This document shows, piece after piece, positions 26,849-34,932 of a DNA stretch of 64,000 bases (the stretch's first letter is position 1; each line of letters starts with the position of its first letter). This DNA comes from Chloroflexota bacterium (lineage in GTDB: Bacteria; Chloroflexota; Anaerolineae; Anaerolineales; Villigracilaceae): NCBI GenBank assembly GCA_016866215.1, contig VGNE01000008.1, positions 1 to 64,000 on the forward strand, written 5' to 3'. Made by a program: the position numbers and the translations under genes. The notes beneath the pieces were generated by a model. It was not told the DNA's origin. It worked only from the letters and a program-made list of their open reading frames with translations, and did not search any database.

Positions 26849-28117
26849 ATGACCGTTTTATCGATCAAATCTACAACTGCCTGGGCTGAAGTGGATGAAC
26901 AGGGACGCCTCGTTCTTCCACCCGAAGTTGCCCGCCAATATGGGCTGAATCCTGGCTCGAAGGTTCGCCTCGATGAAGGTCACAACTTTGTCCGTATGCA
27001 CCGCCCTGTGACCCACCTCACTAAAGTCTATATTGAGCCTACCACCGCCTGCAACCTGGATTGCATCACCTGCTTCCGCAACGCGTGGGAACAACCCATC
27101 GGGCGCATGACCGAGGAGACATTTGAAAGCATCCTCAATGAACTCAAGCACATGGATCCCATTCCGAGCGTGTACTTCGGCGGAATCGGCGAACCTCTCT
27201 TTCATGTCAAAACCATAGAATGGATTCGGCGCGTCAAAGAACTTGGCGTAAAAGTTGAACTCATTACCAATGGAACCATTCTCACCGAGAAAAAATCCCG
27301 CGAACTCATCGACGCGGGACTCGATGTCCTCTGGATTTCGCTGGATGGCGCCACCCCCGAAGGTTTTGGCGATGTGCGTTTGGGGGCAGAACTTCCTCTC
27401 ATTCTTGAAAATTTACGCCGCCTCTTCAAAATGCGCAAAGGCGGACATTTCCCCAAACCTGAAATTGGCGTTGCCTTTGTGGCCATGAAGCGCAACATCA
27501 ACGATCTGCCCAAGATCATCAAAATGGGACATACCTTCGGCGCAAAATATTTTTCCGTGAGCAATGTGCAGCCCGCCACACGCGAAATGCAGGAAGATCG
27601 TCTTTACACGCGCACCATGCGTAATATTGCCTACATGCCCTCGCCCATGCTCCCCAAGCTCAGCCTCCCCAAAATGGACTTCAACGAAGAGACTCAAGCG
27701 GCACTCATGGAAACCTTCAATAGCGGATGTAATGTCAGCTTTGCGGGCAATAACTGGGGCGGAGCGAACGATGTATGCAACTTTGTCGAAAGCGGCACAC
27801 TCTCCATCGCGTGGACTGGGGATGTCAGTCCCTGCTGGCCGCTCATGCACACGCACACAAGTTACCTGCATGGCAAACCGAAACTTTCAAAGAAGCATGT
27901 GATCGGAAACGTCAGGGAAAAAACCATCGAAGCGTTGTGGCTCGATCCTGCCTACGTCAGTTATCGCGAGCGTTTGCATAACTTTGTCTTTGCGCCATGC
28001 ACCTTCTGCGGCGGCTGTGACCTCTCCGAAACCAACGAAGAGGATTGCCTCGGCAATACCGATTTCCCTGTGTGCGGTGGATGTCTGTGGGCACAGGGAA
28101 TCATTCAGTGCCCGTAA
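26849..28117 (+). CDS. Radical SAM/SPASM protein with an N-terminal AbrB-like domain, tungsten-enzyme maturation type
   Basis: The start is the ATG at 26849, preceded by AAGGAG. Residues 1-50 resemble a SpoVT-AbrB swapped-hairpin domain (AEVDEQGRLVLPPEVARQYGLNPGSKVRL). Residues 60-330 form a radical SAM barrel with C68-x3-C72-x2-C75 (CNLDCITC) and the GGIGEPL motif. The C-terminal region is SPASM-like, with many cysteines (CTFCGGCDLS, then DCLGNTDFPVCGGCLW). Radical SAM genes beside aldehyde oxidoreductase genes are called cofactor-modifying proteins; that role is inferred here. Adjacent MoaD-like genes and the AOR gene support it. The AbrB part may be a dimerisation or DNA-binding unit, possibly autoregulatory. 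Confidence 0.8.
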   Translation: MTVLSIKSTTAWAEVDEQGRLVLPPEVARQYGLNPGSKVRLDEGHNFVRMHRPVTHLTKVYIEPTTACNLDCITCFRNAWEQPIGRMTEETFESILNELKHMDPIPSVYFGGIGEPLFHVKTIEWIRRVKELGVKVELITNGTILTEKKSRELIDAGLDVLWISLDGATPEGFGDVRLGAELPLILENLRRLFKMRKGGHFPKPEIGVAFVAMKRNINDLPKIIKMGHTFGAKYFSVSNVQPATREMQEDRLYTRTMRNIAYMPSPMLPKLSLPKMDFNEETQAALMETFNSGCNVSFAGNNWGGANDVCNFVESGTLSIAWTGDVSPCWPLMHTHTSYLHGKPKLSKKHVIGNVREKTIEALWLDPAYVSYRERLHNFVFAPCTFCGGCDLSETNEEDCLGNTDFPVCGGCLWAQGIIQCP

Positions 28118-28129
28118 GCTACTATATGT

Positions 28130-28215
28130 CATCCTGAGCGGAGCGAAGGATCTCGGCTCCCGAATGTACGAGACTCTTCGGTCGCGAAGAACGCTCCCTC
28201 AGAGAGACACGCTAT
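28130..28215. repeat. Composite inverted-repeat words after the radical SAM gene
   Basis: CATCCTGAGCGGAGCGAAGGATCTC, then GAGACTCTTCGGTCGCGAAGAACGC and CCTCAGAGAGACAC. The block resembles 23005-23165 and lies just downstream of the stop codon, so it may also act as a transcript end. Confidence 0.6.
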
Positions 28216-28282
28216 TATTGCGATAAGTTCTACAGATAAAAATCATTCCGCATTTGGTATACTCTCGTTTGGAGAGAGAAAA

Positions 28283-28612
28283 ATGCAGATCCGTTTTTAT
28301 GCCAACATGCGGACAATAGTGGGACAGGAAATTTTCGAAGTCGCCGACTTAAACGAAGATAAAACCTTGCGTAGTTTGTTAAACGTTCTCATTGAGCATT
28401 TCCCCAATGTTCATCCTTATTTATTCAACTCAACCAATAATCTTTTGCCGGACGTGCCGATCTTTGTCAATGGACGCAACCCGCGTCTCGAAAAAATTGG
28501 CATGGATATGCCGCTTGAATCAGATGACATAATCAGTATGTTTTCCCCTATTTCCAGCGGAAAAATGAATGTTGAAGCCATGCGCGGCCCCGCTTTTAAT
28601 GAAAGGAGATAA
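28283..28612 (+). CDS. MoaD/ThiS-like ubiquitin-fold protein with an unusual C-terminus
   Basis: The 109-residue protein has a beta-grasp pattern: MQIRFYANMRTIVGQEIFEV at the start and LPDVPIFVNGRNPRLEKIGMDMPLESDD in the middle, where MoaD-type proteins read xDxVxIFPPVxGG. Here the tail is MFSPISSGKMNVEA followed by about 13 more residues; the expected terminal Gly-Gly is missing. MoaD proteins carry sulfur as a C-terminal thiocarboxylate, so this one may need cleavage or play a different role. Its stop codon is three bases before the next gene, and the AAGGAG of that gene lies inside it. Confidence 0.7.
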   Translation: MQIRFYANMRTIVGQEIFEVADLNEDKTLRSLLNVLIEHFPNVHPYLFNSTNNLLPDVPIFVNGRNPRLEKIGMDMPLESDDIISMFSPISSGKMNVEAMRGPAFNERR

Positions 28613-28615
28613 ACC

Positions 28616-28894
28616 ATGAAAGTAAATTTCTTCGCTACCTTGCGCGATATTGCCGGCGGAAAGACCGTCGAGTTTGACGTGGACCATGGCATTACGGCAA
28701 AGGAATTGCTCGATGCGATTATTGCGAGATTCCCATCCATGAAAAAAGAATTGCTCAATCAGGATGGGCGCATGTACGGGCATGTCCATTTTTTTATCAA
28801 CGGACGCGACGTGCAATTTATGGATGATGAATTTCAAACGACGATCATGGCTGATGATACGGTGAATATTTTCCCTGCAGTGGGTGGCGGGTAA
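28616..28894 (+). CDS. MoaD-like sulfur carrier protein with a terminal Gly-Gly
   Basis: A 92-residue beta-grasp protein: MKVNFFATLRDIAGGKTVEF, then LLDAIIARFPSMK and FFINGRDVQFMDDEF, ending VNIFPAVGGG. The terminal glycines allow adenylation and thiocarboxylation by MoeB/ThiF enzymes, as in molybdopterin synthase. Together with the first MoaD-like gene and the AOR gene it probably makes a dedicated tungsten-pterin cofactor pathway; a full moa set is not visible here. Confidence 0.85.
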   Translation: MKVNFFATLRDIAGGKTVEFDVDHGITAKELLDAIIARFPSMKKELLNQDGRMYGHVHFFINGRDVQFMDDEFQTTIMADDTVNIFPAVGGG

Positions 28895-28901
28895 CCATTT
28901 G

Positions 28902-28954
28902 GGGTGCAGAAGCTTACTCCTGCATTTGGATAGCAGGCTGTCCGAGACTCCAGA
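28902..28954. repeat. Palindromic repeat family D, copy 2 (intergenic)
   Basis: The unit GGGGTGCAGAAGCTTACTCCTG...GCAGGCTGTCCGAGACTCC is the inverse counterpart of the 57-base element at 12351-12407 within the polysaccharide membrane-protein gene. Here it lies after the second MoaD-like gene, before a terminator. Confidence 0.75.
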
Positions 28955-28962
28955 GCACAAAA

Positions 28963-28990
28963 CAGGGCGACGAAAGTCGCCCTGCTTTTC
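28963..28990 (+). terminator. Intrinsic terminator after the MoaD-like genes
   Basis: A perfect nine-base stem CAGGGCGAC / GTCGCCCTG with a GAAA tetraloop is followed by CTTTTCT. It separates the two plus-strand MoaD genes from the converging AOR gene on the minus strand. Confidence 0.8.
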
Positions 28991-29050
28991 TAGTGGGGGA
29001 TTCTGCTTTTCGGAACAGAAGCAGGTTTCAGTTAAGAAAGAAACGGAGAA

Positions 29051-30877
29051 TTAGATGATCTCCAATTCCTTCAATTTGGATTCCGGCACAACGCCGTTTA
29101 CCCATCCGCGCTTGTCGTAGTATTCCACGAGCATGTCATCGAGTTCGCAGACGTGACCCTTGCTTCCACCCATCGTGGAAGCTTCAGTGGTGAAGCGTTT
29201 GGGAAGCGTGTCACTGCCTTCCCCGAAACCGTTGATGTTGTTGTAGTGGCGTTCGAGGTTATAAACGCGTTCGCCGACTTTGAGCAGGTGGCCTGCATCA
29301 GACTTGACGCCCGTCATCGCTTCATACTGCGCTGCGAATGAATCCAGCGATTCTGCGAAGGTGGCGAATTTGCAGACATCCAAACAATCGGTGACGGCGT
29401 GAACATTTTGGAAAATGAAATTCATTTCGCCTTTGCCCTTCCACGCAAGCGGATCGGCTACGGTGGATGGACCAAGTACGTTGCCGACAACTTCGGCGGC
29501 AGGGGTGTAACCGCGCAGATGGCACGCACCGCGATTGGATGTGGCATAGCCGAGGCCCATACCCTTGATACCGCGCGGATCGTACGCGGGAACGCCCTGA
29601 CCTTTGCATGTCATCGCCAGTTCAGAGTGACCAAAGTGAGCGGCGGTTGCATTCGCGCCGTTGGCCATGACATCACCGATACCTTCGCGCCTGGCAATCT
29701 TACCAGCGAGTTCAACCATCTTTGCGCCATCACCCCAGGCGAGTTTGCCATCGCCATTGGTGTAACCCTTTTCGGAGGCTTCCATCCAAACAGAAAGCGG
29801 ATGGCCGATCTCGATCGCATCCATGCCGAAGTCGTTACAGCAATCGATCATTTTCGCAACCACGCGGACATCGTCGTTGCCACAGTTTGCGCCCACAGAC
29901 CACGCAGGTTCGTATTCCACCGACTCCATGTGCAGACCTTTATAGGGTCCATCCTTGATTTCCACTTCCTTCTTGCATGCAACTGGGCAGGCGTGACAGG
30001 TGGGATTGTCAACAAGGATATTGTCGTTGACATATTCGCCGCTGATCTTCTCTGCGCCTTCAAATGCAGTGAACTGGCTGTTTTTGGCGGGCAAACCGCC
30101 GATGACGTTGGTCATGTTCATCAGCACATTCGTACCGTAAACCGAGAGACCACCCTTGCGCGGTGACGTGACCACGCGCTCGTCCATGATCTCAGCCAAT
30201 GCCTTGGTGTGCGCGGCCTTCCATTTATCGCGATCCGCCGCTTTGACGATCTTCTTCTTAGCCTTGACGACAATGGCTTTCAGGTTCTTGCTCCCACCCA
30301 CACAACCTGTGCCGCCGCGGCCTGAGGCGCGGTCATCTTCGTTGATCCAGCATGCGAATTTGACAAGGTTCTCACCTGCAGGGCCAATCGCGATCACGGT
30401 CAAATCTTTTTCACCGTATTTTTCCTTGAAATGTTTAATGGTATCGTGAACGCCTTTTCCCCATACTTCCGAAGCATCCAGCAATTCCAATTTGTCATCA
30501 TGGATGTAGGCGTAAGTCGGCTTCGCGGCTTTGCCTTTGAAAACCAAGCCGTCGAAGCCGGCCCAGCGTAATCGGGCGGCTGACCAGCCTCCATGGTGAG
30601 AATCAGTTACGGTTCCAGTCAGAGGCGATTTTGTCACGATCGCCATGCGTCCGCTCATATTGGCTTCCGAGCCGGTGAGAGGACCGTTCATAAAACATAA
30701 AATATTATCGGGGGAGAGGGCATCCACCTTTGGACCGTTATCAAAAACAAACTTTACGCCCAAGCCGCGTCCGCCAATATATTTTCGGGCGTCGTTCTCT
30801 GGCACAGGCTTGAATTCCACTTTGCCTGCGCTGAGGTCAACCCAGGCAATTCGATCTGCGTAACCACCAAGATTCAT
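29051..30877 (-). CDS. Tungsten aldehyde:ferredoxin oxidoreductase
   Basis: The 608-residue enzyme is of normal family length and opens with GGYADRIAWVDLSAGKVEFKPVP, then KYIGGRGLGVKFVFD. CHACPVAC near residue 300 gives the first three cysteines of the [4Fe-4S] cluster, and DCLDVC near residue 510 the last. GRGGTGCVGGSKNLKAI is a family segment for pterin binding. It oxidises aldehydes to acids with ferredoxin as acceptor. The AAGGAG at 30888 (minus) sets the start. Converging with the radical SAM and MoaD genes makes a self-contained cofactor/enzyme locus. Confidence 0.92.
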   Translation of the reverse strand: MNLGGYADRIAWVDLSAGKVEFKPVPENDARKYIGGRGLGVKFVFDNGPKVDALSPDNILCFMNGPLTGSEANMSGRMAIVTKSPLTGTVTDSHHGGWSAARLRWAGFDGLVFKGKAAKPTYAYIHDDKLELLDASEVWGKGVHDTIKHFKEKYGEKDLTVIAIGPAGENLVKFACWINEDDRASGRGGTGCVGGSKNLKAIVVKAKKKIVKAADRDKWKAAHTKALAEIMDERVVTSPRKGGLSVYGTNVLMNMTNVIGGLPAKNSQFTAFEGAEKISGEYVNDNILVDNPTCHACPVACKKEVEIKDGPYKGLHMESVEYEPAWSVGANCGNDDVRVVAKMIDCCNDFGMDAIEIGHPLSVWMEASEKGYTNGDGKLAWGDGAKMVELAGKIARREGIGDVMANGANATAAHFGHSELAMTCKGQGVPAYDPRGIKGMGLGYATSNRGACHLRGYTPAAEVVGNVLGPSTVADPLAWKGKGEMNFIFQNVHAVTDCLDVCKFATFAESLDSFAAQYEAMTGVKSDAGHLLKVGERVYNLERHYNNINGFGEGSDTLPKRFTTEASTMGGSKGHVCELDDMLVEYYDKRGWVNGVVPESKLKELEII

Positions 30878-31141
30878 GATACAGCTCCTTTTTTGTAAAT
30901 GTTGAATGGAAATAATAGGAACGTATTACAGGTTTTTGGCCGAATTACCAATTTGTACAATAGGCCTCCTTTTTCACAATGGATCAGAGACGAATTTGTA
31001 TTTGTTGAATTGTCTGTACCTCAAACATCGTTTGCAACCCCCCAAAAACGCCCATCAATAAAAGAAGATAACAATATTATAATGGCTACGCAGGTAAGTA
31101 GCAATAACCCAAAACCTTAATAAATTCCCAAGACAGGTCTT
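30878..31141. other. Divergent intergenic region between AOR and the two-domain dehydrogenase
   Basis: The 264-base AT-rich gap carries the AOR ribosome site at its left end and a TATAAT at 31077-31082 near the right-hand gene. Polypyrimidine tracts (30956-30972 and 31042-31052) are visible. I see no small RNA or terminator. Confidence 0.4.
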
Positions 31142-33295
31142 ATGAAACAACTCCTCCAAAATATCAAAAACGGAAAAACCACAGTCGAAGATGTGCCTGT
31201 GCCAACTCCTCGTGAAGGTATGGCGCTTGTAAAAGTTGCCGCGTCGCTTGTCTCTGCTGGAACCGAGCGCATGGTCGTTGAATTTGCCGAAAAATCCCTC
31301 GTTGGCAAGGCTCACTCGCGACCCGACCTCGTCAGGCAGGTGCTCGATAAAGCAAAACGCGAAGGCGTTATGCCGACCATGCAAGCCGCGTTCAATCGCC
31401 TCGATCAACCGATGGCGCTTGGCTATTCGTCCGCTGGCACGATCGTGGCGCTTGGAAAAAATATGCAGGGCTTCAAGGTCGGTCAACGTGTGGCGTGCGC
31501 GGGCGGCGGATATGCCACGCACGCCGAATACAATGTTGTGCCGCGCAACCTGCTCACGCCCCTCCCCAAAAATGTTGATTTCGAATCCGCCGCCTTCACA
31601 ACCCTTGGTGCGATTGCCCTTCACGGATTCCGTTTGGCAGAGCCTCAGCTTGGCGAGAATGTTGCCATCATTGGCTTGGGTCTTTTAGGTTTTTTGACGA
31701 TTCAACTGGCATCTGCGGCGGGATGCAGCGTCCTCGGCATTGACCTTGACCCGAAGAGGATCAAACTCGCCTCTTCTCTTGGACTGGAAACTGTTTCCCG
31801 TTCCCAGGCAGAGTCAGCCTCCCAGGCATTTACATCCAAGCGCGGCTTCGACACGGTCATCATCTGCGCGGACACTCCGGCCAATGACCCGATCGAACTC
31901 GCGGGCGTCATCGCGCGTGACCGAGCCAAAGTCGTCGCCACTGGCGCGGTTGGACTTAACATCCCAAGAAAGATCTACTACGAAAAAGAAATCTCCTTCA
32001 TCAACTCGCGGTCTTACGGCCCCGGCCGCTATGACTCGAACTACGAAGAAAACGGACTTGATTATCCAATTGGTTATATCCGCTGGACGGAGGGGAGGAA
32101 TTTCCAAGCTGTTGTGGATTTATTATCCAGTCGAAAGTTGAAGGTCGAAAGTCTTATCTCGCATCGTTTTCCCATCGAAGATGGTGTGCAGGCGTATGAA
32201 GTTATTACAGGAAAAAAGAAAGAACCATTTCTTGGGGTGTTGCTTAAGTATGAAACGAGTAACGAGAAACAAGAAACGAGTAAAAGGATCGAATTCCCAC
32301 TTGTTACTCGTAACTTGTCCCTTAGTTCTGTGAAACTTGGCGTTCTCGGCGCGGGACTCTATGCCAACGCTACTTTGCTTCCCATTATCAAAAACAACAA
32401 AGACTTTGAACTCGTTGGCATCGCCTCCTCAGGCGGACTCCACGCCCAGCATTCAGGTAAGAAATTCGGCTTTCAATACGCCACGTCATCGGAAGATGAA
32501 ATCATCAACGATCCAAATATTAATACTGTTGCTATTCTTACAAGACACGACTCACACGCGGATCTGGTTGTGAAGGCCTTGAAGGCTGGGAAGCATGTGT
32601 TTGTGGAAAAGCCGCTTGCGATAAATAGTCATCAGTTATCAGTTATCAGTAAACAGTTACTGAAAACTGATAACTATTTACTGCTCACTGGTTTTAATCG
32701 CCGCTTCTCTCCCCTCGCTCATAAACTCAAATCGTCAATCGTCAATCGTCAATCGTCAATTTACGCCCACTACCGCGTCAACGCAGGCTATCTCCCCCTC
32801 AACCACTGGACTCAAGACCCAGCCCTCGGCGGTGGACGCATCATCGGCGAAGCCTGTCACTTCATTGACTTGATCACCTTCCTCATCGGCGTACCTCCCG
32901 TCAGCGTGACCGCCCACGCCCTGCCCGATGACGGCAAATACCGTGAAGACAACGTTTCCATGACCTTCACCTTCCCCGATGGCTCTCTCGGCGTAGTGGA
33001 CTATCTCGCCAACGGCGATAAATCCTTTCCCAAGGAACGGCTCGAAGTCTTCTGCGAAGGCATGATCGCAGTGTTGGATGATTATGTCTCGTTGACCACA
33101 ATCAAAGATGGAAAGAAGAAAGTGGAAAGCGGCGCACAGGATAAAGGCTGGAAGGCGGAGATGACCGTTTTTGCAGAGGCAATCAAAAGCGGGGGAGAAG
33201 CGCCGATTCCGTATGAGCAGTTGATCGGTGTGACCAAGTCCACCTTTGCGGCGGTGGAGTCAATACGAAATAAAAGTACAGTTGAAATTAAGTAA
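31142..33295 (+). CDS. Two-domain oxidoreductase: zinc-type dehydrogenase fused to Gfo/Idh/MocA
   Basis: The 717-residue protein combines a medium-chain dehydrogenase part (residues 1-360, with ALGYSSAGTIVALG and the Rossmann segment VAIIGLGLLGFLTIQLA) and a Gfo/Idh/MocA part (from about residue 398, with VLGAGLYANATLLPIIK and the EKP motif in HVFVEKPLAI, then AHYRVNAGYLP). Such bi-domain enzymes occur in surface-polysaccharide loci. The join between domains and two loops contain word repeats: ETSNEKQETSKRIEF (about 373-389), QLSVISKQLL (about 500) and SSIVNRQSSIY (about 530), all read from repeated DNA words. The frame is open throughout. Confidence 0.8.
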   Translation: MKQLLQNIKNGKTTVEDVPVPTPREGMALVKVAASLVSAGTERMVVEFAEKSLVGKAHSRPDLVRQVLDKAKREGVMPTMQAAFNRLDQPMALGYSSAGTIVALGKNMQGFKVGQRVACAGGGYATHAEYNVVPRNLLTPLPKNVDFESAAFTTLGAIALHGFRLAEPQLGENVAIIGLGLLGFLTIQLASAAGCSVLGIDLDPKRIKLASSLGLETVSRSQAESASQAFTSKRGFDTVIICADTPANDPIELAGVIARDRAKVVATGAVGLNIPRKIYYEKEISFINSRSYGPGRYDSNYEENGLDYPIGYIRWTEGRNFQAVVDLLSSRKLKVESLISHRFPIEDGVQAYEVITGKKKEPFLGVLLKYETSNEKQETSKRIEFPLVTRNLSLSSVKLGVLGAGLYANATLLPIIKNNKDFELVGIASSGGLHAQHSGKKFGFQYATSSEDEIINDPNINTVAILTRHDSHADLVVKALKAGKHVFVEKPLAINSHQLSVISKQLLKTDNYLLLTGFNRRFSPLAHKLKSSIVNRQSSIYAHYRVNAGYLPLNHWTQDPALGGGRIIGEACHFIDLITFLIGVPPVSVTAHALPDDGKYREDNVSMTFTFPDGSLGVVDYLANGDKSFPKERLEVFCEGMIAVLDDYVSLTTIKDGKKKVESGAQDKGWKAEMTVFAEAIKSGGEAPIPYEQLIGVTKSTFAAVESIRNKSTVEIK
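32245..32332. repeat. Word repeats at the domain junction of the two-domain oxidoreductase
   Basis: GAAACGAGTAACGAGAAACAAG, followed by GAAACGAGTAAAAGG and an inverse partner TTACTCGTAACTTGTCC, form an interrupted inverted repeat. It is read in frame as a linker between the two domains. Confidence 0.65.
32628..32766. repeat. Word repeats inside the Gfo/Idh/MocA part
   Basis: CAGTTATCAGTTATCAGT with inverse CTGAAAACTGATAACT, and four consecutive copies of a seven-base unit CAATCGT at 32733-32760. Both are read in frame as loops of the oxidoreductase. Confidence 0.65.
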
Positions 33296-33318
33296 AGGTG
33301 GTCAGGTATAATTGATTT

Positions 33319-33534
33319 ATGAACCGCGATTTGACCTCGAATCTTAAAATAGACCGCAAAGCCTTTTCCGTTGTGTCCCTTACTGATGACTCAGGCGAAA
33401 AGGCTTATTGGCTTGCAAGAACACCTCAAGAGCGCCTGCAACAGGTGGAAATCCTCCGAAGGATCAACTATGGAACTAAATCTGCCGCTCGACTTCAAAG
33501 AATTCTTGAAATTACTGAACGAGAAAAGTGTTAG
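33319..33534 (+). CDS. Probable antitoxin partner of a nucleotidyltransferase module
   Basis: The 71-residue basic/acidic helical protein (TPQERLQQVEILRRINYG) overlaps the next gene by 65 bases and precedes the same type of nucleotidyltransferase here and elsewhere in Chloroflexota. TATAAT at 33307-33312 leaves six bases before the ATG, so the message is predicted to be leaderless. A neutralising role is inferred from position and size. Confidence 0.6.
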   Translation: MNRDLTSNLKIDRKAFSVVSLTDDSGEKAYWLARTPQERLQQVEILRRINYGTKSAARLQRILEITEREKC

Positions 33535-33916
33535 ATACCTGCTGATCGGGGGATATGCGGTTGGGTATCACGGATATCCACGCGCCACAGGTGACATGAA
33601 CGTTTGGATCGCCATCCATCCTGATAACGCGCAAAAGATGGTTGCCGTTTTGAAAGATTTTGGTTTTGACCATCCAGAATTAACCCCTGAACTTTTTCTT
33701 CAGGAAAATAAAATTATCAGAATGGGGCATCCTCCCATGAGGCTTGAGATTTCAACAGGGATTTCAGGTGTGAAATTTGACGAATGTTATGCCAGTCGAA
33801 TCGCGGATACAATAGACGATGTCGAAGTCAACATTATTGACCTGCCTCACCTCAAAGTCAACAAAAAAGCTGCAGGTCGCCTCAAAGATTTAGCTGATTT
33901 GGAAAACTTGCCGTAA
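33470..33916 (+). CDS. Minimal nucleotidyltransferase-like protein of a toxin-antitoxin module
   Basis: The start is the ATG at 33470 after GAAGGATC; longer upstream codons are spurious. The 148-residue protein contains YLLIGGYAVGYHGYPRATGDMNVWI, a nucleotidyltransferase loop (G-G-x-A...R-x-T-x-D) in which the usual D-x-D is replaced by D-x-N-V, then VNIIDLPHLKVNKKAAGRLKDLADLENL. The family resembles DUF6036/AbiEii-type enzymes that modify tRNA. The changed second acidic residue may alter activity. Confidence 0.65.
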   Translation: MELNLPLDFKEFLKLLNEKSVRYLLIGGYAVGYHGYPRATGDMNVWIAIHPDNAQKMVAVLKDFGFDHPELTPELFLQENKIIRMGHPPMRLEISTGISGVKFDECYASRIADTIDDVEVNIIDLPHLKVNKKAAGRLKDLADLENLP

Positions 33917-33954
33917 TGCATCCGTTCCCATCCGCTCATCCGCTATGATATCCG

Positions 33955-34130
33955 CTGACAACCGCCCTCTCCGCGTTTCTCTCTGCCACTCCAGTAATGA
34001 CAAACCCGCCGTGCGGGAGTTATATCAAAAACTGTGCGCCGCCCCACAAGGGGGTGATAAGCCGTGGATTCAACCCTGACTCGCCTTTGGCGCGAAGAAG
34101 AACACTACCCAGGCCAGTGGAACATTTGAC
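33955..34130 (+). pseudogene. TIR-domain gene fragment, copy 1
   Basis: In one frame the DNA encodes RPLRVSLCHSSNDKPAV and RELYQKL; after a small insertion and frame changes it encodes PWIQP and then WREEEHYPGQW. These are the consecutive parts of a TIR-domain N-terminus (R-x-F-L-C-H-x-S-x-D-K-x-x-V-R-x-L-Y-x-x-L...PW-D-E-E...L-x-P-G-Q-x-W). The fragment has several frame breaks and no C-terminal continuation. Two more copies lie at 34808-34910 and 35590-35738. Confidence 0.7.
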
Positions 34131-34180
34131 ACGTTATTCTCTCGGAAGTATGATATTTGTATAACGAAGGAGTTAGCGGT

Positions 34181-34429
34181 ATGACTGACAAAAAATTACT
34201 CGAACGCATTGCCATCAACCCCAAAGTGATGACTGGCAAACCCGTCATCAAAGGGACGCGCCTAACGGTTGAATTCATCCTTAACCTCATGGCGCACGGG
34301 GCAACCTTTCAGGAAATCATCGAAGAATACAAAGGCTTGACCAAAGCAGATATTCAAGCCTGCATTTTGTTTGCCAGCAAGGCACTGGAGAACACCGTTT
34401 TCATGCCGCTTTCAGTGGGGTCCGCGTAA
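34181..34429 (+). CDS. DUF433 antitoxin
   Basis: From the ATG at 34181 (preceded by GAAGGAG) the 82-residue protein reads KLLERIAINPKVMTGKPVIKGTRLTVEFILNLMAHGATFQEIIEEY, the standard DUF433 winged-helix pattern of VapB-type antitoxins. The stop codon is directly followed by the ATG of a DUF5615 toxin, so the pair is translationally linked. Confidence 0.85.
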   Translation: MTDKKLLERIAINPKVMTGKPVIKGTRLTVEFILNLMAHGATFQEIIEEYKGLTKADIQACILFASKALENTVFMPLSVGSA

Positions 34430-34780
34430 ATGCGTTTTCTGGTGGATGAATGTACGGGACCCGCTGTAGCCGAATGGCTGCAAGCCCAGGGGCATGAAGT
34501 TTTCTCTGTGTACGACTCTGCAAGGGGGATGGATGACAATGATATTGTTCAAAAAGCCTTTGAAGAAAACTGGATATTGATCACAAACGACAAGGATTTC
34601 GGCGACCAGATTTATCGTGAGCATAAATCTCATCACGGCGTCACCCTGCTTCGTTTGGACAATGAACGCGCCAAAAACAAAATTGATGTATTGAAGCAAC
34701 TGCTGGCTTCCTACGCAGACCGCCTGCCCGACCAATTTGTTGTCGTCACTGAAGAAAAAGTCCGCTTCGCCAAACAATAA
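34430..34780 (+). CDS. DUF5615 PIN-like toxin
   Basis: A 116-residue protein with MRFLVDECTGPAVAEWLQAQGHEV at the start, and ILITNDKDFGDQIYREH containing the conserved D-x-D-F of PIN-like ribonucleases. The family pairs with DUF433 antitoxins in a reverse-order type II module. All expected acidic residues are visible: D6, E7 and the DKDF aspartates. Confidence 0.87.
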   Translation: MRFLVDECTGPAVAEWLQAQGHEVFSVYDSARGMDDNDIVQKAFEENWILITNDKDFGDQIYREHKSHHGVTLLRLDNERAKNKIDVLKQLLASYADRLPDQFVVVTEEKVRFAKQ

Positions 34781-34807
34781 TTCATCCCTCATATTTCATC
34801 CTTTATG

Positions 34808-34910
34808 CCCCGCCCTCTCCGCGTCTTCCTCTGCATGTATCCCCTTTAGGGGGCTCCTACAATGACAAACCCGCCGTGTGCGAGTTGTACCAAAAACTGC
34901 GCGCCGAGTA
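34808..34910 (+). pseudogene. TIR-domain gene fragment, copy 2
   Basis: The DNA encodes RPLRVFLC, is interrupted by an insertion containing a small palindrome (CCCCTTTAGGGGG), then resumes with NDKPAV and CELYQKLRAE. It is the same 5' part of a TIR-domain gene as copies 1 and 3 and ends at the promoter of the next module (TATAAT at 34909-34914). Confidence 0.7.
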
Positions 34911-34932
34911 TAATAAATTAACGAGGTGACCT

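Noticed and set aside
29399-30166. A 255-codon plus-strand frame inside the AOR gene
   Set aside because: The AOR gene on the other strand has full family similarity; the frame is a high-GC shadow.
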